From: Caballeronia sp. INDeC2
GTDB taxonomy: Bacteria; Pseudomonadota; Gammaproteobacteria; Burkholderiales; Burkholderiaceae
DNA: 64,000 bases
NCBI RefSeq assembly: GCF_023631325.1
Contig: NZ_JALQDG010000010.1
Span: forward strand, 62,001 to 126,000
Direction of reading: 5' to 3'
The position numbers and the translations under genes were made by a program. The notes beneath the pieces are model-generated. The model ran no database searches. It saw nothing but the letters and a program-made list of their open reading frames with translations, and was not told the DNA's origin. Positions 20,705 through 30,450 of the stretch are shown here, piece after piece; the stretch's first letter is position 1; each line of letters begins with the position of its first letter.

Positions 20705-21704
20705 TCGATCAGCACCGAATACGCGTCGATTTGTATAAGCAAACGCGCGCCGGAAAAACATACTTGAGCCGCTGATTCAAGGGGTTTTTCATTCGCTTAC
20801 GTTCGGTTATCACCATCGCGTGACCGCGTTATGTATTCGCTGCAATTGCGGCGACGGTCATTTCGCGCGCCTAAATCGGTTCCGCATGAAAATGTCCCCA
20901 ATGAAACATTTCGGGGCACCTCGTTCAGTTCCGTACAGATGTATCCGAAAGCACTGGTCCGATGAAACACGCGCAAACGATTTACGGCGAACGGCCATTG
21001 CTCACTGTGTCGTACGGCTCGCTGCAAGCCTTCTGTGGGCTATTCCACGCCTGGATAAGCGCTTCTCGCGCGCCGAAGCGCGAGCGATAGCACGCCGAAT
21101 TTCGATGCCGTGCGATCGGCGCAATGTTTCCGCTTCTCGCAACCTCTCACGGCAGACTTTTCCGCCTGCCCGCGAAGCCTTATGTGGAATGGCTTCGCGG
21201 GGAATCAAGCGCTAACGAAATTAACGCGCGTTCGATTGACCACGAAGCTCATGGAACACGGATGAATCATTTTTTATTGTCCCTACGAAAGCAGGTGTGC
21301 TGTCGAAGGGATGTCGACGTGTGAGGCCTGTCGCACGGTGGTCGATGAAGCCTGAACCGCCATTCGAGGGGATTGCGCTGATGAAACTCATGGTGCCCGC
21401 GCGCATTCCTAAGACCACCGATGTTCAAGACTGAAACAAAAATGCCGCGCTGCGCTGCATCACGAAAAGCGCATGCGTTGTGAGGCCCCGCCAGCATTGC
21501 GATTGCTCGGATTGGCACGGTCCTCGCTAATAGAAACGCGCAACCCGAATCAGCGCAAACAAGAAAATCAATTCACGCGTGAAACGGGCGGCTACGGGGC
21601 TGGTGGGATGCTTCATCGACGGTCGCGACGCGACAAATCGAAAACGCTCATGCCAGTAAATAAAAATTGAAGCGCAACGCGCGAGTCACGAGAGAGAACA
21701 AATC
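20705..21704. other. 1-kb region without a supported gene
   Basis: The longest gene-free stretch in the window. The open frames it contains lack codon bias and family features. It is visibly less GC-rich than its surroundings. It holds the 11-bp hairpin listed separately and the leader of the Crp/Fnr gene. It may be decayed DNA or may encode an RNA; neither can be shown from sequence alone. Confidence 0.55.
21169..21201. repeat. Perfect 11-bp inverted repeat (hairpin)
   Basis: CCCGCGAAGCC (21169-21179) pairs fully with GGCTTCGCGGG (21191-21201) around an 11-base loop. There is no T-run on either side, so it is not a standard terminator. Confidence 0.6.
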
Positions 21705-22451
21705 ATGCTGACCCTCCAGTCCGACCTCCACGGCAATCATCTTCTGGGCGCACTTCCGGCGCACGAATGGCAGGCGCTCACACCGCATCTCGAACTCGTA
21801 CAACTGCGCACCGAACAACTGCTCTGCGATTCGGGCCAACGCATTCATCACGTGTATTTTCCGACCACCGCAATCATCTCGCTCCTGCACACGATGGAAG
21901 ACGGCGGCTCGGTCGAGATCGCCGCCGTGGGACGCGAAGGCATGACGGGCGTGCCCGTGCTGACCGGCGGCGAAACGATGCCGACGCGCGTGCAAGTGCA
22001 GTGCCCGGGCTTCGCCTATCGCATGAGCGCGCAAGCGCTGCGCGAGCAGTTCGGCCGCTCGGACTTCCTGCGCCGCCTCATGTTGCTCTACATGCAAGCG
22101 CTGCTTACGCAGGTCGCGCAGACGGCAGCGTGCAACCGGCATCACTCGTTGAACAAGCAACTTTGCCGCTGGCTGCTGATCGAAATCGATCGCACCGCGT
22201 CAAACGAGCTGCAAGTCACGCAGCAACTGATCGCCGACATGCTCGGTGTGCGCCGCGAAGGCGTGACCGAAGCGGCGGGCAAACTTCACGACGCGGGTCT
22301 CATTCATCACAGCCGCGGCTGCATCAAGGTCGTGGATCGCGAAGGACTCGAAGCCCGCGCCTGCGAGTGCTACGGGCTCGTCAAGCGCGAGTTCGACCGT
22401 CTGCTCCCGCGTCTTCGTGCAACCGAGGCGGCATCGGCCTCTAGCGTTTAA
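21705..22451 (+). CDS. Crp/Fnr-family transcription regulator
   Basis: A 248-residue protein. The N-terminal beta-roll sensor (about residues 20-140) includes CDSGQRIHHVYFPTTAIISLL and VEIAAVGREGMTG. The C-terminal winged helix (about 155-225) has QQLIADMLGVRREGVTEAAGKLHDAGLI. The Fnr-type N-terminal cysteine cluster is missing, and the cAMP-binding RxS pattern is not evident, so the signal is unknown. The downstream priming transferase starts 13 bases after the stop, so the two are probably co-transcribed. Confidence 0.88.
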   Translation: MLTLQSDLHGNHLLGALPAHEWQALTPHLELVQLRTEQLLCDSGQRIHHVYFPTTAIISLLHTMEDGGSVEIAAVGREGMTGVPVLTGGETMPTRVQVQCPGFAYRMSAQALREQFGRSDFLRRLMLLYMQALLTQVAQTAACNRHHSLNKQLCRWLLIEIDRTASNELQVTQQLIADMLGVRREGVTEAAGKLHDAGLIHHSRGCIKVVDREGLEARACECYGLVKREFDRLLPRLRATEAASASSV

Positions 22452-22463
22452 CGGCTTGGATTA

Positions 22464-23903
22464 ATGCAAGAAAAAAATCACGACTTGTTTGCATGGCTGG
22501 CACGTTGTCTGGATGTCCTTCTCATCATTGCGGGCGGATTGATCGCGCATGACGTACGCTTTTCCTCGCTCGATTTCAGCGATATCGAAAGGCTTCTGAT
22601 CGCGTTCAACTCCGCGCTTGCGCTTCTGCTCTTCCCTGCGTTCGGCGTGTACGACACCTGGCGTGGCAAGCCGTTCGCCATGATGCTGGCGCGCGTCACG
22701 CTTGCGTGGATGGCGGTGGTCGCGGCGGGCCTGCTGCTCGCATTCACGCTGCATCGCATGGATGCCGTGTCTCGGCTATGGTTCGCTTATTCCACGCTCA
22801 TTTCCGGCGCGCTCATCATCGCGGCGAAACTGCTGGCGTATTCGGCCTTGCGCCTGATGCGCGGACGAGGCCTGAACCAGCGCACCGTGGCGATCGTCGG
22901 CGCACAGGGGTTCTCGCGAACCTTGCTCGCCCATCTGGGCAGCACGCCCGAGCAAGGCTTCACGCCCGTGTGCGTGCTCGACACGACCGGCGACGCGGAA
23001 CTCCAAGCGAGCGGCGGCGGCGTCAGCGCCCCGACGACGGCAATCGGCAACGGCGGCAATCGTTTGCCCGTGCTGACCGACTTCGACGATCTCGTCGACA
23101 AAGTGCGCGCCGAAGGCATCAACGAAGTGTGGCTCGCGCTGCCGCTATCGCAGGAGCACACGATCTACCGCCTCGTGCATGCGCTGCGGCACGACTTCGT
23201 GAATCTGCGGCTGATTCCCGACACGCGCAGCATCTCGCTCTTCAATCACTCGATGACCGATGTCGCCGGGCTCGCGACCATCAACCTGACGACGTCCCCG
23301 GTCGGCAGCTTGCAGATGTGGCCTAAGCTGCTCTTCGACCGCCTGTTCGCGGCGACCGCGCTGCTCGCGCTATCGCCGTTGCTGATCGCGATCGCGATCG
23401 CCGTGAAGACGACGTCGAAGGGTCCGGTGTTTTTCACGCAACATCGCAAAGGCGCGGACGGACGGCCGTTTCGCATCTACAAATTCCGTTCGATGGGCGT
23501 GCACCGGGAGAACACCGGCCACGTAACGCAGGCGACGCGCAACGATCCGCGCGTGACGAAGGTCGGCGCGTTTCTGCGGCGCACGAGTCTCGACGAATTG
23601 CCGCAATTCCTGAACGTGCTGTTCGGGCATATGTCGGTCGTGGGCCCGCGCCCGCATGCGCTAGAGCACGACGATCTCTACAAGGATCTCGTCTACGGCT
23701 ATATGTTCCGCTATCGCATCAAGCCGGGCATCACGGGCTGGGCGCAGGTGAACGGCTATCGCGGCGCCACGGAAAAAGTGGAGAAGATGCAGAGCCGCGT
23801 AAAGTTCGACCTGTTCTACATCCACAACTGGTCGTTCTGGTTCGACATCAAGATCGTCGCGATGACTATGTTCAAGGGATTCATCGGACGCAACGCGTAT
23901 TGA
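22464..23903 (+). CDS. Undecaprenyl-phosphate glucose phosphotransferase (polyprenyl sugar transferase)
   Basis: A 479-residue inner-membrane enzyme that loads the first sugar-1-phosphate onto undecaprenyl phosphate to begin exopolysaccharide repeat synthesis. Four to five hydrophobic segments occupy the first 130 residues, followed by a CoA-binding-like domain. The catalytic domain starts near residue 285 with [20 protein letters not shown] and contains [22 protein letters not shown], and [20 protein letters not shown] followed by VVGPRPHA. It resembles WcaJ, CpsE and Burkholderia cepacian BceB in layout. No other polysaccharide genes are nearby. Confidence 0.93.
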   Translation: MQEKNHDLFAWLARCLDVLLIIAGGLIAHDVRFSSLDFSDIERLLIAFNSALALLLFPAFGVYDTWRGKPFAMMLARVTLAWMAVVAAGLLLAFTLHRMDAVSRLWFAYSTLISGALIIAAKLLAYSALRLMRGRGLNQRTVAIVGAQGFSRTLLAHLGSTPEQGFTPVCVLDTTGDAELQASGGGVSAPTTAIGNGGNRLPVLTDFDDLVDKVRAEGINEVWLALPLSQEHTIYRLVHALRHDFVNLRLIPDTRSISLFNHSMTDVAGLATINLTTSPVGSLQMWPKLLFDRLFAATALLALSPLLIAIAIAVKTTSKGPVFFTQHRKGADGRPFRIYKFRSMGVHRENTGHVTQATRNDPRVTKVGAFLRRTSLDELPQFLNVLFGHMSVVGPRPHALEHDDLYKDLVYGYMFRYRIKPGITGWAQVNGYRGATEKVEKMQSRVKFDLFYIHNWSFWFDIKIVAMTMFKGFIGRNAY

Positions 23904-23906
23904 TCG

Positions 23907-23947
23907 AAAGCCCGGTGACGCACTCGCATCGCCGGGCTTTGTTTTTT
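23907..23947 (+). terminator. Terminator of the Crp/sugar-transferase operon
   Basis: AAAGCCCGG (23907-23915) pairs with CCGGGCTTT (23932-23940), then GTTTTTT. The T-run runs into the stop codon of convergent rpiA. Confidence 0.85.
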
Positions 23948-24635
23948 ACTTGTAGTCGATCCGTTCTACGCCCTTTTCTGTGCCGAGCAAACAGATATTC
24001 GCGCCGCGCGCCGCGAACAACCCGACCGTGACGACGCCCGGCCACGCGTTGATCTGCGCTTCGAGCGCGCGCGGATCGGTGATGAAGAGACCCTTCACGT
24101 CGATGATTTCGTTGCCGTTGTCGGTGATGTAAGGCGAGCCGTCCTTCGTCACGCGCACGATCGGCACGCCGCCGAGCGCCGCGAGCTTGCGGCCGATCGC
24201 GGTGCGCGCCATCGGCACGACTTCGACGGGCAGCGGGAACGTGCCCATCACCGGCACGCGCTTGCTCGCATCGGCGATGCACACGAACACGTCCGCCACC
24301 GACGCGACGATTTTCTCGCGCGTGAGCGCGCCGCCGCCGCCTTTGATCATCGCGCCGCTCGCATCGATTTCGTCGGCGCCGTCGACGTAGATCGAGAGCG
24401 TCTCGATGTCGTTCAGATCGAAGACTTCGAAGCCGTGCGATTCGAGCCGCGCGGTGGTCGCGAGTGAACTCGACACCGCGCCGCGATAACGCACCTTGGA
24501 CTTCGCGATGGCGTCGATGAAACAGTTCGCCGTCGATCCGGTGCCGACGCCGATGATCGCGCCTTCCGGCACGTTCGCATTCACGTAGTCGGCGGCGGCC
24601 TGGCCGACGAGTTGCTTGAGTTCGTCTTGAGTCAT
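23946..24635 (-). CDS. rpiA: Ribose-5-phosphate isomerase A
   Basis: A 229-residue cytosolic isomerase linking ribose-5-P and ribulose-5-P in the pentose phosphate pathway. Clear motifs are [10 protein letters not shown] near residue 28, VDGADEID and [11 protein letters not shown], which hold the active-site residues. The ATG at 24635 ([11 protein letters not shown]) matches family length (E. coli 219 aa). It is followed by the convergent terminator. Confidence 0.97.
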   Translation of the reverse strand: MTQDELKQLVGQAAADYVNANVPEGAIIGVGTGSTANCFIDAIAKSKVRYRGAVSSSLATTARLESHGFEVFDLNDIETLSIYVDGADEIDASGAMIKGGGGALTREKIVASVADVFVCIADASKRVPVMGTFPLPVEVVPMARTAIGRKLAALGGVPIVRVTKDGSPYITDNGNEIIDVKGLFITDPRALEAQINAWPGVVTVGLFAARGANICLLGTEKGVERIDYK

Positions 24636-24700
24636 GGGAGCGGTGCTGCTTATCGGAGAAAATTGAGATTTTATCGGAGCGCGCGAGGCGCATCCGCCGA

Positions 24701-25096
24701 TCATGCAATCCCGTGCAGGAAGCCGAGCGGATCGTGCGTGCGCGCGACCGACGCGATGAACGCGAACACGACGATCGCCAGCACGCCGAAAACGGTCCGC
24801 GCGCCCTTCGTGCGGCCGCGCTTCAGCGCGAACGTGCCGAGCACGATATAGACGACGAGGCCCGCGATTTTCGCGCCGAGCCACGCGGCGTTCGCGGAGA
24901 AGCCGATGATCGCGACCAGCCCGATGGCGCTCGCGAGCAACAGCGTATCGACGATATGCGGCAGGATTTTCGTCGTGCGCGCGGTCAGAAGCCGCGAATT
25001 CGTCAGCATCCAGATCCAGCGCAGCACGAAGCCGGCGATGGACAGCCCCGCGCAGGTCATGTGGACCGCGCGCAGCGGCAGAAAATAATCGCCCAT
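24701..25096 (-). CDS. SirB2-like small membrane protein
   Basis: A 131-residue integral membrane protein with four hydrophobic segments (roughly residues 8-28, 44-66, 72-90, 100-118). [23 protein letters not shown] at the start, [17 protein letters not shown] and [16 protein letters not shown] fit the SirB2/YchQ family, whose role is not established. It starts 13 bases after the amidase stop codon with an AGGAG ribosome site, so it is the third gene of the HNH-amidase-sirB2 unit. Confidence 0.82.
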   Translation of the reverse strand: MGDYFLPLRAVHMTCAGLSIAGFVLRWIWMLTNSRLLTARTTKILPHIVDTLLLASAIGLVAIIGFSANAAWLGAKIAGLVVYIVLGTFALKRGRTKGARTVFGVLAIVVFAFIASVARTHDPLGFLHGIA

Positions 25097-25109
25097 CGTG
25101 CGCTCCTTT

Positions 25110-25961
25110 TCAGTTGGCGAAGTACTTGTCGAGCAAGGCCTGGGCGATGGCGTCGCTTTCGGCGTCCGCGTTGCCCGCGTAGTCCGACGGGCGGAAGTGC
25201 ATCTGGAACGCGCTGAAGACGCGGCGCGTTTTGTCATCCAGCACGCCGTCGGTCGCGATGTCGTAACCGTAGCGCCTCAGCTTTTCCTGCAGCGCGCGCA
25301 CGTCGCTCGAGGCTTTGGGATCGCGTCCGACGAGATGTGCGGCGACGGTCGCGTCGTCGGGCCATGCGCCCACGCCGGCATCGTACAGCGCGTGCCACGG
25401 GAAAAGCGGGCCCGGGTCGATCTTGCGTTGCGGCGCGATGTCGCTGTGGCCGACGACGCGCGTCGGCGGGATGTCGTAGCGCGCGACGATATCGCGCGAG
25501 AGTTTGATGAGGGCGTCGATTTGGGCGGGCGGATAGGGTTGCCATTTATTCTCGCCGCCTTCGCCGCTTTGTTCACCGATAGGCCCGAGGTTTACGTTCT
25601 CGATGCCGATCGAGGACGCGTTCAACTCCGTCGCGCCTTGCCATGAGCTCGTGCCCGCGTGCCAGGCGCGCTTGTTCTCGGGCACGAGTTGATAGATGAC
25701 AGGCTCGCCGTTTTCGATGCGCGGAGCGTCCGGGACCACGTAGTGCACGCTGACCTGATCGCCGGTGAGCACCGCGAGCGATCCGGCCTCGTCGATCTCC
25801 GTGTAGTGCATCACGAGGAAACGGATGCGGGAGTCGGCGTTTTTGGCGTGGTGTCGCGTGTCGGCGATGTAGGTGCCGCGATCGATTTGGGTCGTGGTGC
25901 AGGCGGTGAGGATGCACACCGCTATCGATGCGGCCAGGCCGAGCGCTTTTCTCATGCCCAT
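25110..25961 (-). CDS. amiD: AmiD-like N-acetylmuramoyl-L-alanine amidase lipoprotein
   Basis: A 283-residue outer-membrane lipoprotein that cleaves the amide between MurNAc and the stem peptide. The signal peptide ends in the lipobox LTAC. The Amidase_2 domain holds the Zn ligands in FLVMHYTEID, GHSDIAPQRKIDPGPLF and the intervening GTSSWQG/ELNASSIGIENVN region. A peptidoglycan-binding helical domain (about residues 215-275) includes VRALQEKLRRYGYDI. Length and layout match E. coli AmiD. The ATG overlaps the HNH gene stop codon (TGATG), with a GTG one codon upstream as an alternative start. Confidence 0.92.
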   Translation of the reverse strand: MGMRKALGLAASIAVCILTACTTTQIDRGTYIADTRHHAKNADSRIRFLVMHYTEIDEAGSLAVLTGDQVSVHYVVPDAPRIENGEPVIYQLVPENKRAWHAGTSSWQGATELNASSIGIENVNLGPIGEQSGEGGENKWQPYPPAQIDALIKLSRDIVARYDIPPTRVVGHSDIAPQRKIDPGPLFPWHALYDAGVGAWPDDATVAAHLVGRDPKASSDVRALQEKLRRYGYDIATDGVLDDKTRRVFSAFQMHFRPSDYAGNADAESDAIAQALLDKYFAN

Positions 25962-26860
25962 CACGATTGCTTTTCCCGGATCGATCGCACGTGCATCCAG
26001 TGAATCTGCAGCGCTTCGCGACTTGGTTGTTGCTCAGGACGCCTCGGCAAGCGGAGCGAACGTCCTTCGAGCGAAGCGTATTCGCTGTCTCGCAGTTCTG
26101 GAGCGACCGACACTTCGTGAGTCGCCGGATCGATCGTGATCAACATGCGGTCGTAGAGCGTGTGCAGGTCGGCGCGCAGCAGAAGTCCGTTTCGGACGTC
26201 GTTGGTGTCCGGGCCCATGTAGCCGCATATGTGTGCGGCTTCGAGAACGGCTTCGACCGCACAGTTCGTGAGGGCGCAACGACGCTCGTACGCGTTTAGC
26301 AGTTTTTTGCGGAAGGCGGGTTGGCCTTGACGCATGACGATCGCGGCGAATGTCTTCTTGCGCGCATCTTCGATATTCGAAGGATCGAACGCGCCGCTTG
26401 CTTCGACTTGCGCTTCAGCCTCGGATTCGGCCCTGAGTTCGACCTGGGCGAACGTCTCTCCTGCTCGCCGCAACGTGTAGCTCGCAGGCAACGAGCCTCG
26501 ATGCGAGACGTATTCGAACGGACCTTCGTACTTGAATCCGGCGCCCGGGTGCTCATACTTTTTCGTGCGATAGAACAGCAAAAGTTCTAATCCACGCGCC
26601 CGATGTTCGACGATCAACGAGTCGGTACGACCAGCGTTCTGCCCCTGCCAGTGCAGGATGTCGCCTTCGAGCTTATCGACATACTGAACGCGGTCCGGCG
26701 TTTTCGTCTCCGTCACGAACAACAGGACCGAATCGAAACCCGCGGGACGGAATACGCCCGTATTGATCGTCGCGTCCTGAGTTTGGAGGACATCTTTTAG
26801 CTGCTCGCGCGTGTACACACTCTCGGCGACGAGCAGATCGCTAAGTCGATTCAACGCCAT
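25961..26860 (-). CDS. HNH endonuclease with DUF3427-like N-terminal domain
   Basis: A 299-residue protein with two parts. Residues 1-150 contain SVYTREQLKDVLQTQDATIN, LLFVTETKTPDRVQY, HWQGQNAGRTDSLIVEH, LELLLFYRTKKYEHP and FKYEGPFEYVSHRGSLP, a pattern like the DUF3427-type domain found in some helicase and restriction proteins. Residues 180-260 form an HNH domain: CALTNC, VLEAAHICGYMG, NGLLLRADLHTLYDRMLI. The likely catalytic His is in EAAHI. Codon use is less GC-rich than its neighbours. It probably acts on DNA, perhaps modified or foreign DNA (inference). It is translationally coupled to amiD. Confidence 0.72.
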   Translation of the reverse strand: MALNRLSDLLVAESVYTREQLKDVLQTQDATINTGVFRPAGFDSVLLFVTETKTPDRVQYVDKLEGDILHWQGQNAGRTDSLIVEHRARGLELLLFYRTKKYEHPGAGFKYEGPFEYVSHRGSLPASYTLRRAGETFAQVELRAESEAEAQVEASGAFDPSNIEDARKKTFAAIVMRQGQPAFRKKLLNAYERRCALTNCAVEAVLEAAHICGYMGPDTNDVRNGLLLRADLHTLYDRMLITIDPATHEVSVAPELRDSEYASLEGRSLRLPRRPEQQPSREALQIHWMHVRSIREKQS

Positions 26861-26885
26861 AAATGTTGTTCGATGCCGATTACGG

Positions 26886-27629
26886 TTACTTCTTCACCCC
26901 CCTCTGCCTAACCGCCTCGAACAAACAAACCCCGCTCGCCACCGACACATTCAAACTCTCGACCGTCCCCGCCATCGGGATATTCATCACCTCGTCGCAC
27001 GTCTCGCGCGTGAGCCTGCGCATGCCCTCGCCTTCCGCGCCGACGACGATAGCCACCGGACCATCCAGCTTCGTCTCATAGAGAGAAGCCGTGGCCTCGC
27101 CTGCCGTTCCGATAACCCACACGCCCGCATCCTTGAGTTCGCGCAGCGCCCGCGCCAGATTCGTCACGGTGATATACGGCACGCTCTCCGCCGCCCCGCT
27201 CGCCACCTTCGCCGCCGTTGCATTCAACCCGGCGGAGCGATCGCGCGGCGCGATCACCGCATGCGCGCCGGCCGCATCCGCGACGCGCAGGCACGCGCCG
27301 AGGTTATGCGGATCGGTGACGCCGTCGAGCACCAGCAGTAACGGCGTGCCCGAGATGCCATCGAGCAGTTCGGCCAGGTTCTGCGCGAGCGGCAGATCGT
27401 TCGCGCGCGCGACGATGCCCTGATGCTGAATGTTCCCCGCGAGCCCCCACAGGCGCGATTCGTCCGCCGCGATCAGTCGCACACCCGCTTCCTTCGCGGT
27501 CCGCAGAAAGTCCTGCATGCGCCGATCCTTGCGAGTGGGGTCGTACAGCACCTCCTCGATCGAGGATGCATCCGCGCGCAATCGTGCGGTCACTGCGTGA
27601 AATCCGTATAGAACCTTGAGACGTGACAT
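26886..27629 (-). CDS. rlmB: 23S rRNA (guanosine-2'-O-)-methyltransferase RlmB
   Basis: A 247-residue SpoU/TrmH methyltransferase that modifies G2251 of 23S rRNA. The N-terminal RNA-binding domain starts with [15 protein letters not shown]. The knotted SAM domain has [42 protein letters not shown] and [18 protein letters not shown], the three SpoU motifs. The ATG at 27629 gives the family N-terminus. It lies downstream of rnr, the usual order. Confidence 0.97.
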   Translation of the reverse strand: MSRLKVLYGFHAVTARLRADASSIEEVLYDPTRKDRRMQDFLRTAKEAGVRLIAADESRLWGLAGNIQHQGIVARANDLPLAQNLAELLDGISGTPLLLVLDGVTDPHNLGACLRVADAAGAHAVIAPRDRSAGLNATAAKVASGAAESVPYITVTNLARALRELKDAGVWVIGTAGEATASLYETKLDGPVAIVVGAEGEGMRRLTRETCDEVMNIPMAGTVESLNVSVASGVCLFEAVRQRGVKK

Positions 27630-27665
27630 GACTGATTCGAACCTTTGAAATCTTGAAAAGCACGA

Positions 27666-27696
27666 CGCGGTCCGATGCACGAAGCTTCGGACCGCG
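27666..27696 (-). repeat. Hairpin between rnr and rlmB
   Basis: CGCGGTCCGA (27666-27675) pairs with TCGGACCGCG (27687-27696). No T-run follows, so it may be an RNA-processing or stability element rather than a terminator. Confidence 0.5.
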
Positions 27697-27729
27697 CGTA
27701 TTCGATGGCGGCAGTGTTACCGTGCTGCC

Positions 27730-30192
27730 TTAACGCTTCTTGCGCGCCGGCCGCCCCTGCGGCGCCGACTTCGACGCCGCCCCGCGTTTCTTCGCCGCCC
27801 CGCCGCGCGGATTTGCCGATGGCGGCGGGCCCTTCTTCGTGCCGCCGCGGGCGCGCGTGTTCGGCGCGTCGTCGTCGCTGAACGCGCGGATACGCGGTCC
27901 CGCCGCGCCATTGCCGGCGCTCGCCGTATCGGCCGTACCCGTCGACGGACGCGGCGACGGCGGCTTCACCGGCGTATCGCGGACGAGCCGGAAATCGATC
28001 TTGCGCGCATCGAGATCGACGCGGCTCACCTGCACGCGCACGCGATCCGACATCCGGTAGCGGATGCCCGTACGCTCGCCGCGCAGTTCGTTCTTGATTT
28101 CGTCGTACTGGAAATAATCCGAGCCGAGCTCGGTCACGTGCACGAGACCTTCGATGAAAAGCGAATCCAGCTGCACGAAGATGCCGAACGACGTCACGCC
28201 GTTCACCATGCCGCCGTATTCCTCGCCGAGCTTGTCGCGCATGAAGTAGCACTTGAGCCACGCTTCGACGTCGCGCGAGGCTTCATCGGCGCGGCGTTCG
28301 TTCGACGAACAATGCAGGCCCAGCTCTTCCCAGATCGCGACGCTGTTGCGCGCGCGGCCCCGAGCGGTGTCGTCGGCTTTTTGCAGCTCGCGCGCGGCTT
28401 TGGTGAGGCCCGTACTCAGCGACACATCGTGACCGATGTCCGGCAGATACTTCTTGCCCTGCAGAATCGCGTAAATCGCGCGATGCGTGAGCAGGTCGGG
28501 ATAGCGTCGAATCGGGCTCGTGAAGTGCGCGTACGCCTCGTACGCGAGTCCGAAATGGCCGATGTTGTCCGGGCTGTATACGGCTTGCTGCATCGAGCGC
28601 AGCACCATCGATTGCAGCATCTGCGCATCGGGCCGGTCGCGGATCTGCGCGATCAGCGCGGCGTAATCGCTCGCGTGCGGCTTCGCGCCGCCCGTGAGCG
28701 TCAGGCCGACGCCGCGCAGGAACGTGCGCAGATTCTCGAGCTTCTCTTCGGTCGGACCCGCATGCACGCGATACAGACCCGGATGCTTGTTGCGCTTCAA
28801 GAAGTCCGCCGCGCAGACGTTCGCGGCCAGCATGCATTCCTCGATCAGCCGATGCGCGTCGTTGCGATGACGCGGCACGATCTGCTCGATCTTGCCCTGC
28901 GAGTTCACGACGATATAAGTCTCGGTCGTATCGAAATCGATCGCACCGCGTTTCTGACGCGCGGCATGCAGCGACTTGTACACGCCGTAGAGGTCCTGCA
29001 ACTGCGGCAGGATATCGGCGCGCTTCGCCGCTTCCGGGCCCTTCGTGTTGGTGAGCACGGCCGCGACTTCGGTGTACGTGAGACGCGCCGCCGAATGCAT
29101 CACGCCCGGATAGAACTGATACGCCTTGATTTCGCCGCGCGCCGTGATGACCATGTCGCACACGAGCACGCAGCGGTCGACATCCGGATTCAGCGAACAC
29201 AGACCGTTCGACAGCTTTTCCGGCAGCATCGGAATCACGCGGCGCGGAAAGTACACCGACGTGCTGCGATCGAGCGCATCGACATCGAGCGGCTCGCCGG
29301 GCCGCACATAATGCGACACGTCCGCGATCGCGACCAGCAGGCGAAAGCCTTGACCGCGTCCAACCGCGACCGGCTCGCAATAGACGGCGTCGTCGAAGTC
29401 GCGCGCATCCTCGCCGTCGATCGTGACGAGCGGCACGTCGCGCAGATCGACGCGATGGCGGATATCCACCGGACGCACTTCGTCGGGCAGCTTGGCGGCC
29501 GAGCTCAGCGCGGCGTCGCTGAACTCGTGCGGCACGCCGTATTTGCGCACCGCGATCTCGATCTCCATGCCGGGATCGTCGATATCGCCGATCACTTCGG
29601 CCACGCGCCCGAGCGGTTGCGAATGACGGCTCGGGAAATCCGTCAGATCGACGGACACCACCTGGCCGACCTTCGCCTTCTTCGGATTCTGCGTGATGAG
29701 GATGTCGTGACCGATGCGCTTGTCTTCCGGCACGAGAATGAGCGCGCCGTTCTCGTTGACGAGGCGGCCGATGATGCGTTTGTTGGCGCGATCCGTGACC
29801 TCGACGATATGCCCTTCCGGCCGCCCGCGCCGGTCATAACCGACGATGCGCGCGAGCACGCGATCGTTGTGCATGACCTTCTGCATTTCGCCGTTGGGCA
29901 GGAAGAGATCGTCTTGACCGTCGTCGCGGATCAGGAAGCCGAAGCCGTCGCGATGTCCCTGCACGCGCCCCGCCACGAAATTCGACGGATGCGTAAGTTG
30001 ATAGTGACCGCGCTTGTCCAGGCGGATTTGCCCGTCGCGTTCCATTGCCGCCAGTCGCTTGAAAAATCCTTCGCGCTCCTGGCGCTTGATCGACAGCGCC
30101 TCGGCGATGTCGTTCGCGGCATGCGGTGTCTCGCTCGTGCGCAACACGCCGAGAATTTCTTCGCGGCTCGGAATCGGATACGGATATTTGCT
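27730..30192 (-). CDS. rnr: Ribonuclease R
   Basis: About 820 residues; a processive 3'-5' exoribonuclease able to degrade structured RNA. In order: a helix-turn-helix domain (about residues 1-65), cold-shock domains including GHRDGFGFLIRDDGQDDLFL, the RNB catalytic domain with DGEDARDFDDAV (the Mg-binding aspartates) and FTSPIRRYPDLLTH, an S1 domain with GVTSFGIFVQLDSLFIEGLV, and a Lys/Arg/Pro-rich tail of about 80 residues. I place the start at a TTG (SKYPYPIPSREEIL) by similarity to relatives; an in-frame ATG at 30264 would add 24 residues. Confidence 0.95.
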   Translation of the reverse strand, partial: SKYPYPIPSREEILGVLRTSETPHAANDIAEALSIKRQEREGFFKRLAAMERDGQIRLDKRGHYQLTHPSNFVAGRVQGHRDGFGFLIRDDGQDDLFLPNGEMQKVMHNDRVLARIVGYDRRGRPEGHIVEVTDRANKRIIGRLVNENGALILVPEDKRIGHDILITQNPKKAKVGQVVSVDLTDFPSRHSQPLGRVAEVIGDIDDPGMEIEIAVRKYGVPHEFSDAALSSAAKLPDEVRPVDIRHRVDLRDVPLVTIDGEDARDFDDAVYCEPVAVGRGQGFRLLVAIADVSHYVRPGEPLDVDALDRSTSVYFPRRVIPMLPEKLSNGLCSLNPDVDRCVLVCDMVITARGEIKAYQFYPGVMHSAARLTYTEVAAVLTNTKGPEAAKRADILPQLQDLYGVYKSLHAARQKRGAIDFDTTETYIVVNSQGKIEQIVPRHRNDAHRLIEECMLAANVCAADFLKRNKHPGLYRVHAGPTEEKLENLRTFLRGVGLTLTGGAKPHASDYAALIAQIRDRPDAQMLQSMVLRSMQQAVYSPDNIGHFGLAYEAYAHFTSPIRRYPDLLTHRAIYAILQGKKYLPDIGHDVSLSTGLTKAARELQKADDTARGRARNSVAIWEELGLHCSSNERRADEASRDVEAWLKCYFMRDKLGEEYGGMVNGVTSFGIFVQLDSLFIEGLVHVTELGSDYFQYDEIKNELRGERTGIRYRMSDRVRVQVSRVDLDARKIDFRLVRDTPVKPPSPRPSTGTADTASAGNGAAGPRIRAFSDDDAPNTRARGGTKKGPPPSANPRGGAAKKRGAASKSAPQGRPARKKR

Positions 30193-30363
30193 CAAGGGCG
30201 TAGTCGTGATTTTTCTCGTTGGACGGGACTTTTGCGGTGCTTTGCAACCAAATAATGCGGACATCGTTGCGGGCCATTCTAACACCCGTCCTTTAAGCCC
30301 TATGGGGCTGCCAAGCCGATACGGCGCGGCTGGCGCGTCGTGACGCCTATCGCATCGAAATGC

Positions 30364-30391
30364 TTGACAGGCGTGTCTGGGGCGCTATAAT
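30364..30391 (+). promoter_or_regulatory. Consensus sigma-70 promoter of tRNA-Leu
   Basis: TTGACA (30364-30369), a 16-base spacer and TATAAT (30386-30391): both hexamers are perfect. It ends 59 bases before the tRNA. Confidence 0.9.
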
Positions 30392-30450
30392 TGCGTTCTC
30401 TGCTGCTGACGCAATAACGGATTGCAGCGAATTGCAGTAACACGCACCCT

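Noticed and set aside
20820..21215. 131-residue plus-strand frame in the gene-free kilobase
   Set aside because: No ribosome site, Arg/Cys-rich composition, and it runs through the hairpin at 21169-21201.
28138..30255. 705-residue open frame opposite rnr
   Set aside because: Antisense shadow of RNase R with no recognisable domain.
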